A stretch of DNA of 64,000 nucleotides, taken from Fulvia fulva. Its lineage: Eukaryota > Ascomycota > Dothideomycetes > Mycosphaerellales > Mycosphaerellaceae. Under the pieces are notes generated by a model. It was not told where the DNA came from. It searched no databases and was given only the letters and a program-made list of their open reading frames with translations. Where the stretch lies: contig NC_063022.1 of NCBI RefSeq assembly GCF_020509005.1, positions 2,294,001-2,358,000 of the forward strand, written 5' to 3'. Positions 9,497 through 21,312 of the stretch are shown in pieces (position 1 is the first letter of the stretch; each line of letters starts with the position of its first letter). A program made the translations under genes and the position numbers.

Positions 9497-12400
9497 ATGG
9501 CGCACAACTACATCGACACGCCGGGCAGCGAGCGCGGTAGGAACAACACGTTCATGTCGAGTCCCGCCAAACACATCGATCTCTCCTTCGCACAGCCGTT
9601 CGCCTCGCCGTCGAAGAATCCCGCCCAAGATCTGCGCAACCAGATGCGAGGACTGCGCGGAGCTCCACCGCCAACCCGGACACCGCGACCGCGGACTGCC
9701 TTGGTCGACAAGCGCAATCCGGGCGGCAAGCAGGAGTTCACGCCGCTGCTGAAGAGCGCCAAGCGGAACCAGCTGCTGCAGCAGAGCGTGTTGGAGGACA
9801 AGGAGAACACGGCGGATCTGAAGACGCCGCACGGTCTGCGACAGAGCTACCGCGGTCGCACACCTGGACCGCCCATCTCGAGCTCGATGCTGGATGAGGA
9901 GACGGGACGCTCAGCAGACCGAGAAGCCACTCCTATTGCGCCGCAAGCTGCGAGTTCGTCGATGATCGACTCGACCCCCATACCACAACTACCGGACAGA
10001 CACAAGCCTGGTGTGCTGGAGCAGGGAAACGCCCTTACCTTGCGCGACCAGGAAGCCAAGCTCGACCAGATTCAGAAGGACAACTTCGGCCTGAAGCTGA
10101 AGATCCACTTTCTCGAAGAGGCACTGCGGAAGACGGGCAACGAGTACCACCGGCAGACATTGAGGGAGAACGTCGAGCTCAAGACTGAGAAGGGCTCCAT
10201 ACAGCTGGACCTGAAGAAGCACAGAAAACGCGTGCAAGAGGCGGAGCGGCAGCTGGAGGAGTACAGGGTGCTCTTGAAAGAATACCAAGAGAAGGTCAAG
10301 AAGCGACACACCACCGAACGCGACCAGGAAGAGTTCGATCGTTTGCAGAAGATGGCGGAAGAGTCACAGAAGATCGCCGACGATCGTGAGCAAGAATTGG
10401 AGACCATGCGCGAGAAGCTGGACCAGGCCGAGCAGCTCCAGAACAGTGGCGACGATGCGGACAAGCTGAAGGAGCAACTGCAAGATCTCGAGCAGGATAT
10501 TCGCGATCGTGATCGCGAGCTTGACGAAAAGGATGCCAAGATCGAGGAAATGCAAGACAAGCTGGACGAGGCCGCACGTTCGACAGACGACTCCGACGAG
10601 GTACAGCGACTGAAGGACGAGTTGCGAGAATGGGAGCAAGATGTGCAGGAGCGCGACCGTCAGCTGGAGGAGAAGGATGAGAGACTGGCGAAGCTCAAAG
10701 ATCAGGTGAAAGCACTCCAGGCGGACAATGCGAATGTCGACAATATGCAGAAAGACATTGAAGAGATGGATGCTGAGCTGCGAGAGAAAGACGACGAGCT
10801 TGCCCAGAAGAAGAGACAGATATCTGAGCTCCAAGAACAAGTCAATGGCTCCTACGATCGCGAAAAGTCAACGAAGAAGCTGCGGAGTGATGTGTCTGAT
10901 CTGGAGACCAAGCTCAGAGAAAAGGAGCAGAATCTGGATGAGAGCAGGGAGCAGATTCGTGGCCTCGAGAAGCGGCTTCAGTCTGCAGAGTCTGCCGGTT
11001 CTGACCTTCGACACAAGGACGACGAGCTTCGTAATGCTCAACGCGAGCTCGCGGACAAAGATGGCGAAATCCGAGCTCTACAGGAACGAGTACAGACTGC
11101 ACGTGGCAGCTGGGATGCTGAAGCTCGCCAAGTCGATGAGCGCATGCAGGAGAAGGATCGCGTCATCCGGGAGAAGGAGAGCCTGCTACGAGACAAATCA
11201 CGAGTGATCGAGGAGCGAGATGAAGAGCTGGCCGATCTCGAAAAGCGCGTCCGCACCGCAGAGCATGCTCGTGATGAAGCGCTTCGCAAGCAGAGTTCGG
11301 GCGTCCGTGAGCTGCAAGACCAGGTCAACGAAATGCAAGAGAAGCTGCGTGTGGCATCAGCTTCTTCACAGGCCAAGCTCAACGAGAAGGACGGTCTCAT
11401 TCAAGCACGAGAGACGGAGATGCAAGCATTGCAGGATCGCCTCAGTAGTCTGCAGTCGGGTGATAATGCTGAACTTCGCAAGAAGCTTGAGCAGATCCAA
11501 CGACTTGAGATGGAGCTGCAGAATAAGGAGCGTGACATCAAGGATCAGAGTCAGCAGATTATGAGCTTGAAGTCACGTCTTGGAGCTATGGAGACGCCAT
11601 CAAAGAAAGACAGCCTAATCAAGCAACAAGCCGAGGAGGTCCGAAGTCTCCAACAGCAGTTGCAGCAAGCAGAACAGGACAAGGAGCGAGAGCTAGAAGA
11701 GGCTGATGGAATACTTGCAGACTATGAGGCCGAGCGAGATCAGCTTCAGAAGCAAGTCGAGTCTTTCCGTGGCAAGGACGAGCAGATCGTTAGTCTGGAG
11801 GATGAGCTCGATGATCTACAAGCGCAACTCCAGCAAGCTATGGAGCAGCGACAGGCGGACGTGCAGAAGCTGAAACAAGAACTTGAGGCTGCGCGATCAA
11901 GCAGGGGCGACTCTGAAGAACTTCAACGCAAGCTGCAAGAGATGCAGACAAAGTACGAAGATCTTGAAGCCGAGCTTGCCGTTCTGGAGGACAGCAACGG
12001 TTCCATGCAGCAGGAGAAGGCAGATCTTGAAAGTCGGATTCGTAGCCTCGAGAGTGAGGTCGAGCGAGCATGGCGCGCTAAAGACAACGGCACGCCAGTA
12101 CGCGAGCGAGATGAGCTTCGACGAAAGCTGAGGACTGTTGAAAACGAGCGACAGAATCTGGCAGTCACAGTCAAGACACTTGAAGCTGAGCTCGACAATG
12201 CTGCCAAGTCACGTACCAATGGTACGCCAGTACGTGAGCGCAACGATGCCCGTCAGAAGCTTCGTGAAGCCGAGTCGCGTGCTGCCAAGTTGCAAGACCA
12301 GGTAAAGACGCTCGAGGATGAGCTGGCCTTTGCTCAACAAGAGCGAACTATCGCAGAAGAGCGCCAAGATCTGCACGAGATGCTCAAGCAGTCGAAGCTC

Positions 12401-13472
12401 GAAGCCGAGCAGTTGTCCATCAAGCTTGCCAAGCGCGAGAAGCAGGAGACCGCAGCCAAGCGCAAGGAGAATGAGCTTCAAAGCCAGCTGCAGAATGCTC
12501 ATGCTGAGATTGAGGATCTTCAAGCCCAAATTGCTGAGATGGAGAACCAGACCGCGGCTTTCACGACTAAGCAGCAAGATCACCGCGGTACTGCTCGAGA
12601 GCTTCGAAATGCAAAGGCCCGGCTTGAAGAGTTGCAACTTCAGATCCAAGACCGACAAGGCAGCTCGTCGGGACACGCCAGACGAGAAGCAGAACTACGC
12701 GCTCAACTCCGAGACACCAAGGCCGAGCTCGACAAACTACAGCTCGAGGTTGTGGAAAAGGACGACAGACTTCAGATTCTCCAGCGTAAGGAACACGACC
12801 TCCGCGAACGTCTTGGAAAGGCGCGAGCAGACGAGACTTTTGATCTCAACAAGCAAGACCTCCAAGCACAGCTGGATGACGCCGAAGTCGAGCTCCAAGC
12901 CTTGCAATCACAACTCGTGGACCGCAGCAGACTCCTTCAAGCTTCGAGCGAGCGAGAGAAAGAGCTCCGCAACAAACTGAAGAGTGTTCGCTCTGCTGAC
13001 CATGCGATGAGCGCCGACCAGTTCCAGAAGATGCAGAATGTCGAGACGAGGCATCAAGCGGAGCTGAAGGGTTTGGCGAAGCAGATCCAGTACCTCCGCG
13101 CCAAATGCACGAGAGAAGAAACGTTCCGAGCCGATCTTGTATTTGTGAAGAAGTGGTTCCTGATGCAGGTTGGGATGTACAATGCCTGGTAAGTTCACTA
13201 CCCCTAATTCTTCAGCACGACTATATTAACAATTTGACAGCAACAAAGCCGATATCCGCCTCCTGGAAGAAATCGGCGTGACGCCGGATATGTCGTTCCG
13301 AGAGAAGAAGCACTCGTTGCGCACCGTTGGTTTGATGGTTGTGGCGAGTGTGAGGATGAAGAAGTTACAGGAGCAGTGGGCGCCGCAGAAGAAGTTGAAT
13401 GAGGTGCTTTTGAAGAAATTGGAGGGAATGAGGAGGGAGCGGAAGGTTTTCAGTGGGAAGGCTGGGCGGTGA
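9497..13472 (+). CDS. Spindle pole body coiled-coil protein, Pcp1/Spc110/PcpA type, two exons
   Basis: CDS join(9497..13188,13241..13472), 1307 residues. The frame is open from a GTG at 9485, but the ATG at 9497 (ACCATGG) is the sensible start. The N-terminus has short basic/Pro-rich segments and a KEN tripeptide (near 102), a possible APC/C degron. A centrosomin CM1-like motif (TLRDQEAKLDQIQKDNFGLK, from about residue 180) is expected to bind gamma-tubulin complexes. About 900 residues of heptad coiled coil follow. The 52-nt intron (GTAAGT...GACAG) restores a C-terminal PACT-like domain with LRAKCTREETFRADLVFVKK and LRTVGLMVVASVRMKKLQEQW, the pericentrin/AKAP450 calmodulin-binding targeting motif. 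CM1 plus PACT points to Pcp1/PcpA at the spindle pole rather than ApsB/Mto1. Confidence 0.8.
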
Positions 13473-14696
13473 TGGAGGTTGATGTTTGACGCTCATCCTT
13501 GCCCGATATGTTACGACTGATGATGATAGCGTGGTGTTGGTGGTATGGCGTTCGTTGAAGTGTGCATACATAACATGAACCTGGAAGACATCTCGTATTC
13601 GCAAATCGACTTCTTGTCATGTTCTGGATCCTGGCTGTAAGATCGACATCGAACTCGAAAAAGGCAAGGCACAAAAAGAGTAAAAAGAACAAACAGCCTT
13701 ATCCGGTTGAATAGGTGCCACATGCGACTACACTCCGTGGAAGCAACGTGGCACGGTCAGCTGTTGCGCTGCGTACTTGACTAGGCCATCGCGACAAGAG
13801 TCTCTGTCGAGAGGCGCTACAGTTTCTATGGTCAACATCGGTTCGATGCTAGCGGCAACGCTGGTGAAATGGCATGTGATCACCTCCCCATGACTCCTGA
13901 AGCCGCAAGGTATATATGCTCACATCATCTTGGATCTTTCGACAGATATCCTCGCTCGAATGGCTCAGTCAAGACACTGCAAGTGTCGGCTTGCCTAATG
14001 CTCCAACTGCTACTTCTGGTCCATGTCATTGACATGGTTGTCGAAGTATTGGTAAGCACAGTCATTCGCGCGAGGATGTTTTGTTTTGTTGAATTTGGGT
14101 CTTTTTGCTCTTAGTGTCAGCTCTATCAGATATTAGACATTACGTCGTGAAGGGAAATGTTTTTTTGCTGGCAAGAGCTAGGAGCAAAAGAGGATGAGCA
14201 GGATGCAAGCACGGAAGCATTGTAGCAAAAAGACGAGAAGAAACAAACACCACTGCTCGAACAGCGGGAGCACGGAAGAAGAAGTTTCCACTCCGATGGA
14301 GTGTAGCGCCCCTTCCATAGAGCTGATCGTGAAAGCGTATTGCTCTCACTTTGCCATTCGAGCAGAGATGTCTGTCGGAGGCAACGCGTAACCGGCTGTA
14401 TATCTACCGTTGTTTGGTGATGCCAAGAACAGCGAGGCTTGGGCATGTGATCGGTGTCTGAGTCCGAGTCAGGAGATCAGAGTGGTAATATAATCTGTTG
14501 CATGGCTGAGTCTCATCGACAAGCATCTTTGGTCGAATGGCGCAGTCAAGGTGCTATACAGTATGAGACTGTAATCATGATATGACGGTAGTTTGGCTTC
14601 ACGTCAATGGCCGTGAGGTCCTCGGCGGTGTAATCAGGCCTTTCGAGCAGGGGTGTTTGTTTTACTTTTTGCTCTGACACGGGCCTTCGCCAAGTT
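13473..14696. other. Intergenic, 1.2 kb without a supported gene
   Basis: Short open frames on both strands overlap and have no domain, signal peptide or splice partner. Two stretches near 13950 (CTCGAATGGCTCAGTCAAGACACTG) and 14528 (GTCGAATGGCGCAGTCAAGGTGCTA) resemble each other and may be a diverged duplicated segment. Confidence 0.4.
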
Positions 14697-14830
14697 TACA
14701 GCGTCTGTCCGCATAAGAGTCACAAGTGTCTTTAGTTGCCGCGCTCGGAGCACAAACCAATCCGCTGCGATCCTGGATTTGGCTGGGATGTTCGGCAACG
14801 CTTGTGACTCTTATGCGGACAGACGCTGTA
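14697..14830. mobile_element. MITE copy D, best preserved
   Basis: The left arm TACAGCGTCTGTCCGCATAA...GAGTCACAAG is answered by an exact inverted arm CTTGTGACTC...TTATGCGGACAGACGCTGTA, about 30 bp each. The element is 134 bp and flanked by TA. The near-perfect arms suggest it is the youngest copy in the window. Confidence 0.85.
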
Positions 14831-15188
14831 CAGCGAATCAGCATAAGCATGACAATCATTGAGCATTGTAGGGGTCCTCTGGGAATCGAAACTTCTAGCA
14901 TCACTATCGCGAGCTGAAGGAGTGCAGTTGAAGCAAAAAGAACGAACAACCTTGCCGAGAGGCACCCCAGCACCACCAGACAGAGGGATGTGAAGAATCA
15001 TCACGCGCTGTCAATGTTATCACCGGATTCAAGGCAGGGCAGCGACTCGGCGAAGGAGACGTAAGTAGGCTGTAGCACTGACTTTGCTAGCATGAGGTAA
15101 GAAATATCGCAACAGAGGCCACATTTTCTATCTGTATCGTCCGTGACGCTCCCTCTTTCCCTCCACGTCCTCGCTCGCATAGTCTATA
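14831..15188. other. Intergenic
   Basis: 358 bp between MITE D and the 3' end of the next gene. Nothing recognisable. Confidence 0.4.
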
Positions 15189-16241
15189 TCATGACCTTCT
15201 TGTGCCCCATACGACTCGCCAAAGCGACGCCGGAGACATCACAAGCAGAAACAGAGTCCACTCGATCGGCGGCGTCCGTTTTGCCTGCCCACTAGCAAGA
15301 CCTTGAAGCCACCATACGCATATCTCTCTACTTCGCTGCGCGGGTGTAGACTCTGTGGTAGGATTATCAAGGGGATACACCAATCGTAGTCGACCCGTGC
15401 TTGGACCATAATGCATGAGTGTGAACCGCGGCTGTGGTCCTTCCAAGTGCGACAAATGCAGCCCAGGCGTAAAAGCAGCCAATATGCTCATCTCTCTGCT
15501 CTCCAGATGCCGTTCGTTGACGGACAACTTCATTTGATGCAAGTTACCATTACTTGTCCCGTCGTACATGTAAGCGCCACGATGTCTTGACTCGAAGATC
15601 TTGCACAAGGTCCTGCGGATGATCTCGACTTCCCCCAGTGTCAGTTGTTCAAACGGCTCTTTCAGGGAAATGGCCGCCGCGAGTTCTTGCACATTCTTGT
15701 TCCCCCGGAGCCACCGCCGCGCCACGTGAGACTCAGATGCGCGGTACTATAGTCGACATGCCCACCGCCCGGTCTGCTTGTCCATCGTCAGCGTAAGGCG
15801 GCTACTCCTTACTTCCAGCACGCCCCACTCAACATAGTACTCGAAATCCACATGTCGTGCCTGTCGCCAGATATGGTGAGAGACGCATTGTCGGAGCCCC
15901 TTCGTTCCCGTGGCACCATGCGCCATCATCCCCTGGAATTCATGCTTGCTGGTGAAGAATTCGTCGACCTCGCATTTCATCTGGTGGCACAGACTGCGTG
16001 CTTTCTTGAGAAACATGATTGTCCGCAGATCCTCATAGCCGGGAATGTAAGATTCCAGTCGTCGGTACGCGTAGCCTTGGTACATGGGTTGTTGTCCGAA
16101 GCATGTTAGCACCGTGTCGTGTCTACTGACGAAGAGGTAGGAGTATATCTCGTGGCGAAGTTCTGGTGGAAGGTCGAAGAAGCCGATTTTAGTCTTTGTA
16201 GTGGGTTCCATGTTGATGCATGTATTTTGCGACGATGCCAT
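15189..16241 (-). CDS. F-box-like/2EXR-like protein with a 66-nt intron containing the only in-frame stop
   Basis: Proposed CDS complement(join(15189..15746,15813..16241)), 328 residues. Unspliced, two frames of 164 and 178 codons lie in the same phase, separated by one TAG. A canonical intron (GTAAGG, CTGAC, CTATAG; 66 nt, phase 0) removes that stop exactly, so this is one gene rather than two or a pseudogene. FFDLPPELRHEIYSYLF near residue 21 is the F-box-like leader. RSLCHQMKCEVDEFF near 85 is the second block. The C-terminal half contains GEVEIIRRTLCKIFESRHRG and is otherwise unrecognised. It is related in layout to the two genes at 4.8-6.8 kb. An alternative start is the Met at residue 12. 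Confidence 0.66.
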
Positions 16242-16408
16242 GTCGGTTGGGTCGTATAGTGATGAAGTCGGCGAAGATAATTGTGATATGATCTCGTCGC
16301 AGAAAATTCATCGTGGTGAGAGCTGGTCATCAGTCCTCCGAGCCTCCTCAGTGGTCGAGTGTTTGCCGATGCCAACAATCTTTCACATTGCTGCACAGGC
16401 AGCATTGC

Positions 16409-18236
16409 TCACTTCCTCCTCTTTCCCAAAGGTTGCACATTCGCTGGGTTGTCGATCGCTAGCGGCAACTGCCTCAGCTCAACAGTGTCCGCATGTCCAT
16501 ATTCACTTCCCTTGTCAAACGCAGCCTGCGACGAGTCCATGACCTCACCATACCGCACTGGCTTATTCCCAGCACCTCTGACAAGCTCAGTCACCTCTGC
16601 ATTAGGATGTTCCTGTGCCAGAAGAGGAGCATTGAAAGCCTTCGCGGTTTCGATTGGACTCATCGTGACATTCCTTCCCAGCAGCCAGAATCCATTGAAA
16701 GTGCACATGACGATTATCATAGCAAGGAATGTCAATGCTACTGCACCGGCGAGGTACTCAAAGTGTGAGCGATAGACAGTGACGGTTCGTACTTCGCTGG
16801 TCTGCTGCATCTCCTGGAGTGTAGTGGCGTTGCCCTGTGCTATGGCGGCTCGGAACATGAGGTCGCGGGCGCGTTCAAAGAGATACTCTGTAGGATCGGT
16901 GAACTTGGTGTAACACATGCCAGAAGTATAGTCAGTCACATCGTCCAGGTCGGCGAATTGTGCTGCGAGTGAGCCGTCCGACGAGACGGTATAGCCAGCA
17001 GCCCCGGCAAAGCTGAGGCGCGTAGCTGAGTTGAGCCGGGAGCTGAGAGCATATGCATATCCACCAAGTGGAGATGGCAGACCGTACATCGTCTCAGGAG
17101 TATACTCCACAAGCTCTAAAAGGCGATCGGTGTGGATGTTCGAGTTTGGGTCGAGGGCTATCGTTGACTTGTTGCCATTGATGGTGACAGGATACTCCAC
17201 GGTGGCAGCACCGATGGTACAATTTCTGACCTCGAGTTTCCCTTGGGAGCAGTCTTTCTCAGGCTTGAACTGCAGATCCAGAGTGATGTTCGAAGGAGTC
17301 ATTGCCGACCAAGAGAAGTCCACTTGAAAGATGTCAAGGCCATCGAAGGATTGTTGGTTGACAGATCCGTCGCTCGAAGTGTATGAAAGGTCGAAGTCCG
17401 CAGTGCTCGAATTACAGCTGACAGCGAGCCCGGCAGCTTGTAACGTTCCAGAACAGATCCCATCGCTAGCGCAGTCAGTATGGTTCACGACAATGTCCAA
17501 ACCCTTGTTCCAGTCCTGCACAATGGGAGTGAAGTTGGCATCGAGCATCGATACGATGTAGGCTCGTCCAGAAGTGTGGCCACTGGGTTCCTGAAGAGAT
17601 GTCACAGCTGGCACGTTCACACGAACGTCGTCGGACAGATAGCGCTGACTGTCGGTCATGGTGGTCGATGCTCGCTGGAGTAAAGGTCCATTGATGGGAG
17701 TGATGGCCAAGTACAATGCTGCGAAGGAGATGAAATTGAAGTTTCTGCCCGCCAGCGCTGCTGCTACGGGGCTCGTGCCATGATCCCAGTATCGATGGAG
17801 GTCACCCAGCTGGGTGCCTTCCTTCAAAGCTTTGCGCCACCAGTAGATCTGGATCTCTTGTCAGCGGTCTACACATAAGCAGATAGTCCCTAGGACATAC
17901 TGTCAAGCCTTGACTGAACGCCGCACTAAGCAGGATGTTTCCAAGAGTGTAAGCCACAGAGAGATACAAACTAGGCGGATACTTCCAGCTGGTGATAGGT
18001 GCTCCATTCGATGTGGCCAGAATCGCAATGTTCACCACAATGCAGCACAACACGCCGAACAGACAACTAATGCCGCCCCAAGGTATACGGCGGAGGAATC
18101 CGGGCTGCCATGCGTTCATCTTGGGCTGTTTCTCCATCTTCGGTGTGTGTCCGCGGCCGCGTTTCCAGACCTTCCAGGAAGTGTTGCTGTCCAAGAGTGA
18201 CTGCGAAGATTCATGTTCTCGCCGTCCTTCAGACAT
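16409..18236 (-). CDS. Fungal multi-pass membrane protein of unknown function, two exons
   Basis: CDS complement(join(16409..17848,17901..18236)), 591 residues. A 52-nt intron (GTATGT, CTGAC, CAG, phase 0) joins the exons and restores the conserved-looking block IYWWRKALKEGTQLGDLHRY. I see about four membrane segments: residues 53-73 (LFGVLCCIVVNIAIL), 90-112 (YLSVAYTLGNILLSAAF), 145-165 (FISFAALYLAITPI) and near the C-terminus (AGAVALTFLAMIIVMCTF). A domain of roughly 340 residues between the third and fourth is rich in NxS/T sites (NHT, NSS, NIT, NCT) and has paired cysteines, so it probably faces outside. The tail is cytosolic. Similar proteins are frequent in Dothideomycetes; no function is known to me. 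Confidence 0.7.
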
Positions 18237-19079
18237 TGTTGCGTCGAGAACACTGTTCCTCTAGTTCGTGACGGTAATTTGCAAGGTTCCAAAATATCCC
18301 AGTCACGCCAGTATAGCATTTCTCCGGTGCCGAACACGAGGTGTTGCAAAGTCGCCACATCTTGTTCGTGTTCCTGAGGCCGATCTTTCTTGGCTTGCAC
18401 TGCTACGAGAGTCGATTGGGATCATGACGGGTTCCTGGAACAAGACGCATCATTTACTGCGGTACCGACCTCGTTATTCTCGTATGCAGCCTTGGGCGTG
18501 TTGTGGAAGTGGTGAGGTTGGTTCTGCGCGAACCAAGAAGCTTTCCGGCATTGGCCCCACGTGATCACCACCAGGAAACGGTGCTTGGTCCTTCGGGTCT
18601 TTTGACTGCGTTCAGTCTTCTTCAGGCAAGCACACGCAGAAGCTTGCCTCGTTATGACAACACTGCTTGGTTGAGATGAGATCGATTTTGAACGCTGATG
18701 AGACAAGACAGGTGATGTACGAACTACGCGACTTGCCCTTGCCCCGAACGAGCAGCGGCGCGTGCGATACGGGCCAACTACGTCCCGTCGTCCAGTGACA
18801 AAAGGTCAGCAGTGAGAGGTGGAGACGAGGGAACAGCGTTGAAAGAGCGAGGCATGAAGGAAGAGGACACAAGACAATGTTGATCAGCAGCTCTCAGGCT
18901 GGATGCATTCCCATACTATGGTCGTGGTATCATATCGTATCAAAAACTCCACCCTGCTTGGGGTATCAGGTAGTCGTATCCATGCTTCATATCCGCCCTT
19001 CCTGCCTCAGCCCTCATGCTGCATGATGCCTAGGTGTGGTGTGGGTCGGTGTCAGGTGCTTGGAGAGATGTCGAGGCAT
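18237..19079. other. Intergenic, no supported gene
   Basis: Covers the promoter of the membrane-protein gene and the 3' flank of the Hsp9/12-type gene. Only short frames are present. Confidence 0.4.
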
Positions 19080-19390
19080 TTATTTGTTCATGCCGACGGC
19101 GTTCTTGGCCTTGTCGAGGATGGACTCGTCCTTGGCGTCATCCTTGCTGCGGGATGCCTTGTCGCCGAGAGACTGGGTGGTGGACTTCTGGCTGTCTGGG
19201 ACGAGGTCACGGGCGGCCTTGTCGCCGGCGCCGGAGAGACCCTCACCGACCTTGTCGAGGGTGGACTTGGAGGAGTCTGGCTGGGCTTTGTCACCGATCT
19301 CTGTGGTGGTTGTTAGCGGGCGGTCAAAGAGGAGGAGGTGATGAGTGAGAACATACTGGAGGAGAGATCCTTGCGTCCTGCGTCAGTCAT
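19080..19390 (-). CDS. Hsp9/Hsp12-family stress protein, two exons
   Basis: CDS complement(join(19080..19300,19357..19390)), 84 residues. The first exon is only 34 nt (MTDAGRKDLSS); a 56-nt intron (GTATGT, CTAAC, CAG, phase 1) leads to the rest. The opening TDAGRKDLSSK and the repeat PDSSKST / PDSQKSTTQ are the hallmark of the fungal Hsp9 (fission yeast), Hsp12 (budding yeast) and Awh11 family: small hydrophilic proteins, disordered in solution, that fold on membranes and protect them under heat, osmotic or stationary-phase stress. It is a little shorter than Hsp12 (109 aa) and close to Hsp9. Stress induction is expected from the family. I see no clear AGGGG stress element in the visible 5' flank. 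Confidence 0.82.
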
Positions 19391-19534
19391 GTTGGCGGTT
19401 GGATGTGGTGTTGGTTTGGTTTGGTTTGATTGAGTTGATGTGGTGGTTGTTTGTGTTGGAGTTGCTTGTGTTGGTGGTTGATGTAGAAGAGAGGGATCAA
19501 GTACAAAGGAAGAGCTACTTATGCTGCCTTGCGG

Positions 19535-19558
19535 GCTGGCAAGCTGGCAAGCTGGCAA
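19535..19558. repeat. Triple octamer repeat in the Hsp9/12 upstream region
   Basis: GCTGGCAA repeated three times in tandem, about 145 bp upstream of the Hsp9/12 start codon. It could be a small regulatory array or slippage. Confidence 0.6.
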
Positions 19559-20336
19559 GAGTGAACAGCATGTGAGGACGTCATAACTCGTCACGCAGAG
19601 TGAAGGAGCTCTGGCAGCAGTCACGGGCGACGCGACACGCAAGCAGCATGCAAGTGAAGGCGCCACCACTTCACGCGATGACAGCCACCACCGCTTTCGT
19701 TTTCACATGAATAGCGGGGCAGTGACAACTGTGGCTCGTTCATCATGCTGCAAGCAGGCACGGCAGGTAATTGTGCAGCCCATTGATCGAGATTGCTCTC
19801 CACAGCTCTACATCGTCTCTTCATGGGATCAGTGCCCATCCTCATGTCAATGATGCCTTCTCATGCCTCGGGCTTGTTTTCTGGGCTTCACTGTTGCCAC
19901 GAACACAGCAGAATGCTGACCAGCGATACGTCACTGCTATTGACTTTGTGAATGTGGTAAAACCTGCTATGATGGAATTCGACATGGGTCACAAGATGCC
20001 AGTCCACTTCGCACTTGCCGCATGCGGGATGGCGGGGTTGCACTTGCCCTGAGATGACGTCTGCGCCACGTTCCAGATCCAGCCCGATTCTGATGCAAGA
20101 CATCACACGTGGAGACGGCAATGATGTGAGGCTTGAGCCTTCCGCTTGTGTGGCAAGGAGTAAATGCCTCATATCGTCTTTGGCAATGGCCGCACGCGTT
20201 GTGTCAGGAACCAAATGCTATCCGCAGCAAGCCGCTCGTTCAGAAGCCGAAAACAGGACCCTGGCAACAGCAGCATGATGCAGCTTGCTGGCGACAACAG
20301 CTATGTCTGCGTCTGCATCTCAACCGCGTCGACCTC
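19559..20336. other. Intergenic between stress gene and NIF3-like gene
   Basis: No gene supported. The two neighbours diverge, so both promoters lie here. Confidence 0.4.
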
Positions 20337-20903
20337 ATGACACTCCATCGTACAATTGTCCAAGGCACGCGTTACACCACGTCCGCCAGCTCACCACGCA
20401 TCTGCTTGTCTCGAAGGAACACAACTGCCTTGTTTGCATGTCGGAAGATCATACCGCAGCTCTCAGCGCCAACGATCCGAGCCATGGCGTCCGCTTCCAA
20501 CGACCGCTACAAACTCATCTTCTTCACTCCGCCTCAAGATCTGCCAAAGATCAAAGAAGCCATCTTCGCAGCAGGAGCCGGTCGTTTCAATAATTACACC
20601 GAATGTGGCTTCACATCACCCGGTGTGGGCCAGTTCCGACCCGGCGATGCTGCAAACCCGCACATTGGTGAAAGAGGCAAAGTGGAAGAGGTAGGAGAGG
20701 TCAAGTTCGAGACTGTGTGCTCTGGTAGGGATGTGACGAAAGAGGTTGTTGCGGCGCTGAAGAGGTAGGTCGCTGCGTGAGATCCGCAGTAGTCGTGCTA
20801 TGCAGCCAGTGCAAGAGGTGAGCAAGAGAGGAGAGCTGACTTCAGCAGGACACATCCATATGAAGAGCCGGCGTACGAAGTGTACAAGCTTGAGGACTTC
20901 TGA
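20337..20903 (+). CDS. NIF3/YqfO-insert (CutA/PII-like) domain protein, two exons
   Basis: CDS join(20337..20764,20849..20903), 160 residues; a second in-frame ATG at 20484 (GAGCCATGG, better context) gives 111 residues. The domain YKLIFFTPPQDLPKIKEAIF, AGAGRFNNYTECGF, GQFRPGDAANPHIG and EEVGEVKFETVC matches the small dimerising domain inserted in bacterial YqfO/NIF3 proteins and found alone in many fungi and bacteria. Intron removal restores the typical ending THPYEEPAYEVYKL. The acceptor is TTCAGCAG, a NAGNAG site. The 49 residues before the second Met have eight Arg/Lys and no acidic residue, a plausible mitochondrial presequence, so two isoforms are possible. Biochemical role is unknown; metal-linked NIF3 context inferred. 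Confidence 0.72.
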
Positions 20904-21312
20904 ATCGTGCATTCGGATTTCGACGCAACTTTACTCGGTATCTCAATGAGTGGTGAGGATTGTGCGGTTCGAGATGAAGCCATTGCAGTGGACAGACTCC
21001 AAGTCGTGGAAAGCGAGCGATTGATTGACCAGCCGAGGAGACCATGTGTATATGTGATGTACAGCAAGGAGCATCGTAGAGGTAAGCTGGGCGAGCGTAC
21101 GCTGTCGAGTAGTCAGCGATGAATGAAGCGCCGGGTGAGGAGCATTCAGCATCTCGGAATGGACTTGTGACTTTTCCACTTTATGTCCGTGCGATCTTTC
21201 CACGCGCGCAAGTTTGCGCCTGACTTCTTGCTTCTTCTTGCAACACCACACAAATCCACACATACAGCTTCTCGCACCAAGCCCTGCTAGCAACGGCGAC
21301 CCAGACCACCAC
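20904..21312. other. Intergenic upstream of the broken tandem array
   Basis: 409 bp with no supported gene. It ends in CA-rich promoter-like sequence before the ATG at 21313. Confidence 0.4.

Noticed and set aside
15744..15748. Stop-codon readthrough between the two halves of the 15.2-16.2 kb gene
   Set aside because: A canonical 66-nt intron removes the TAG precisely, so readthrough is unnecessary.
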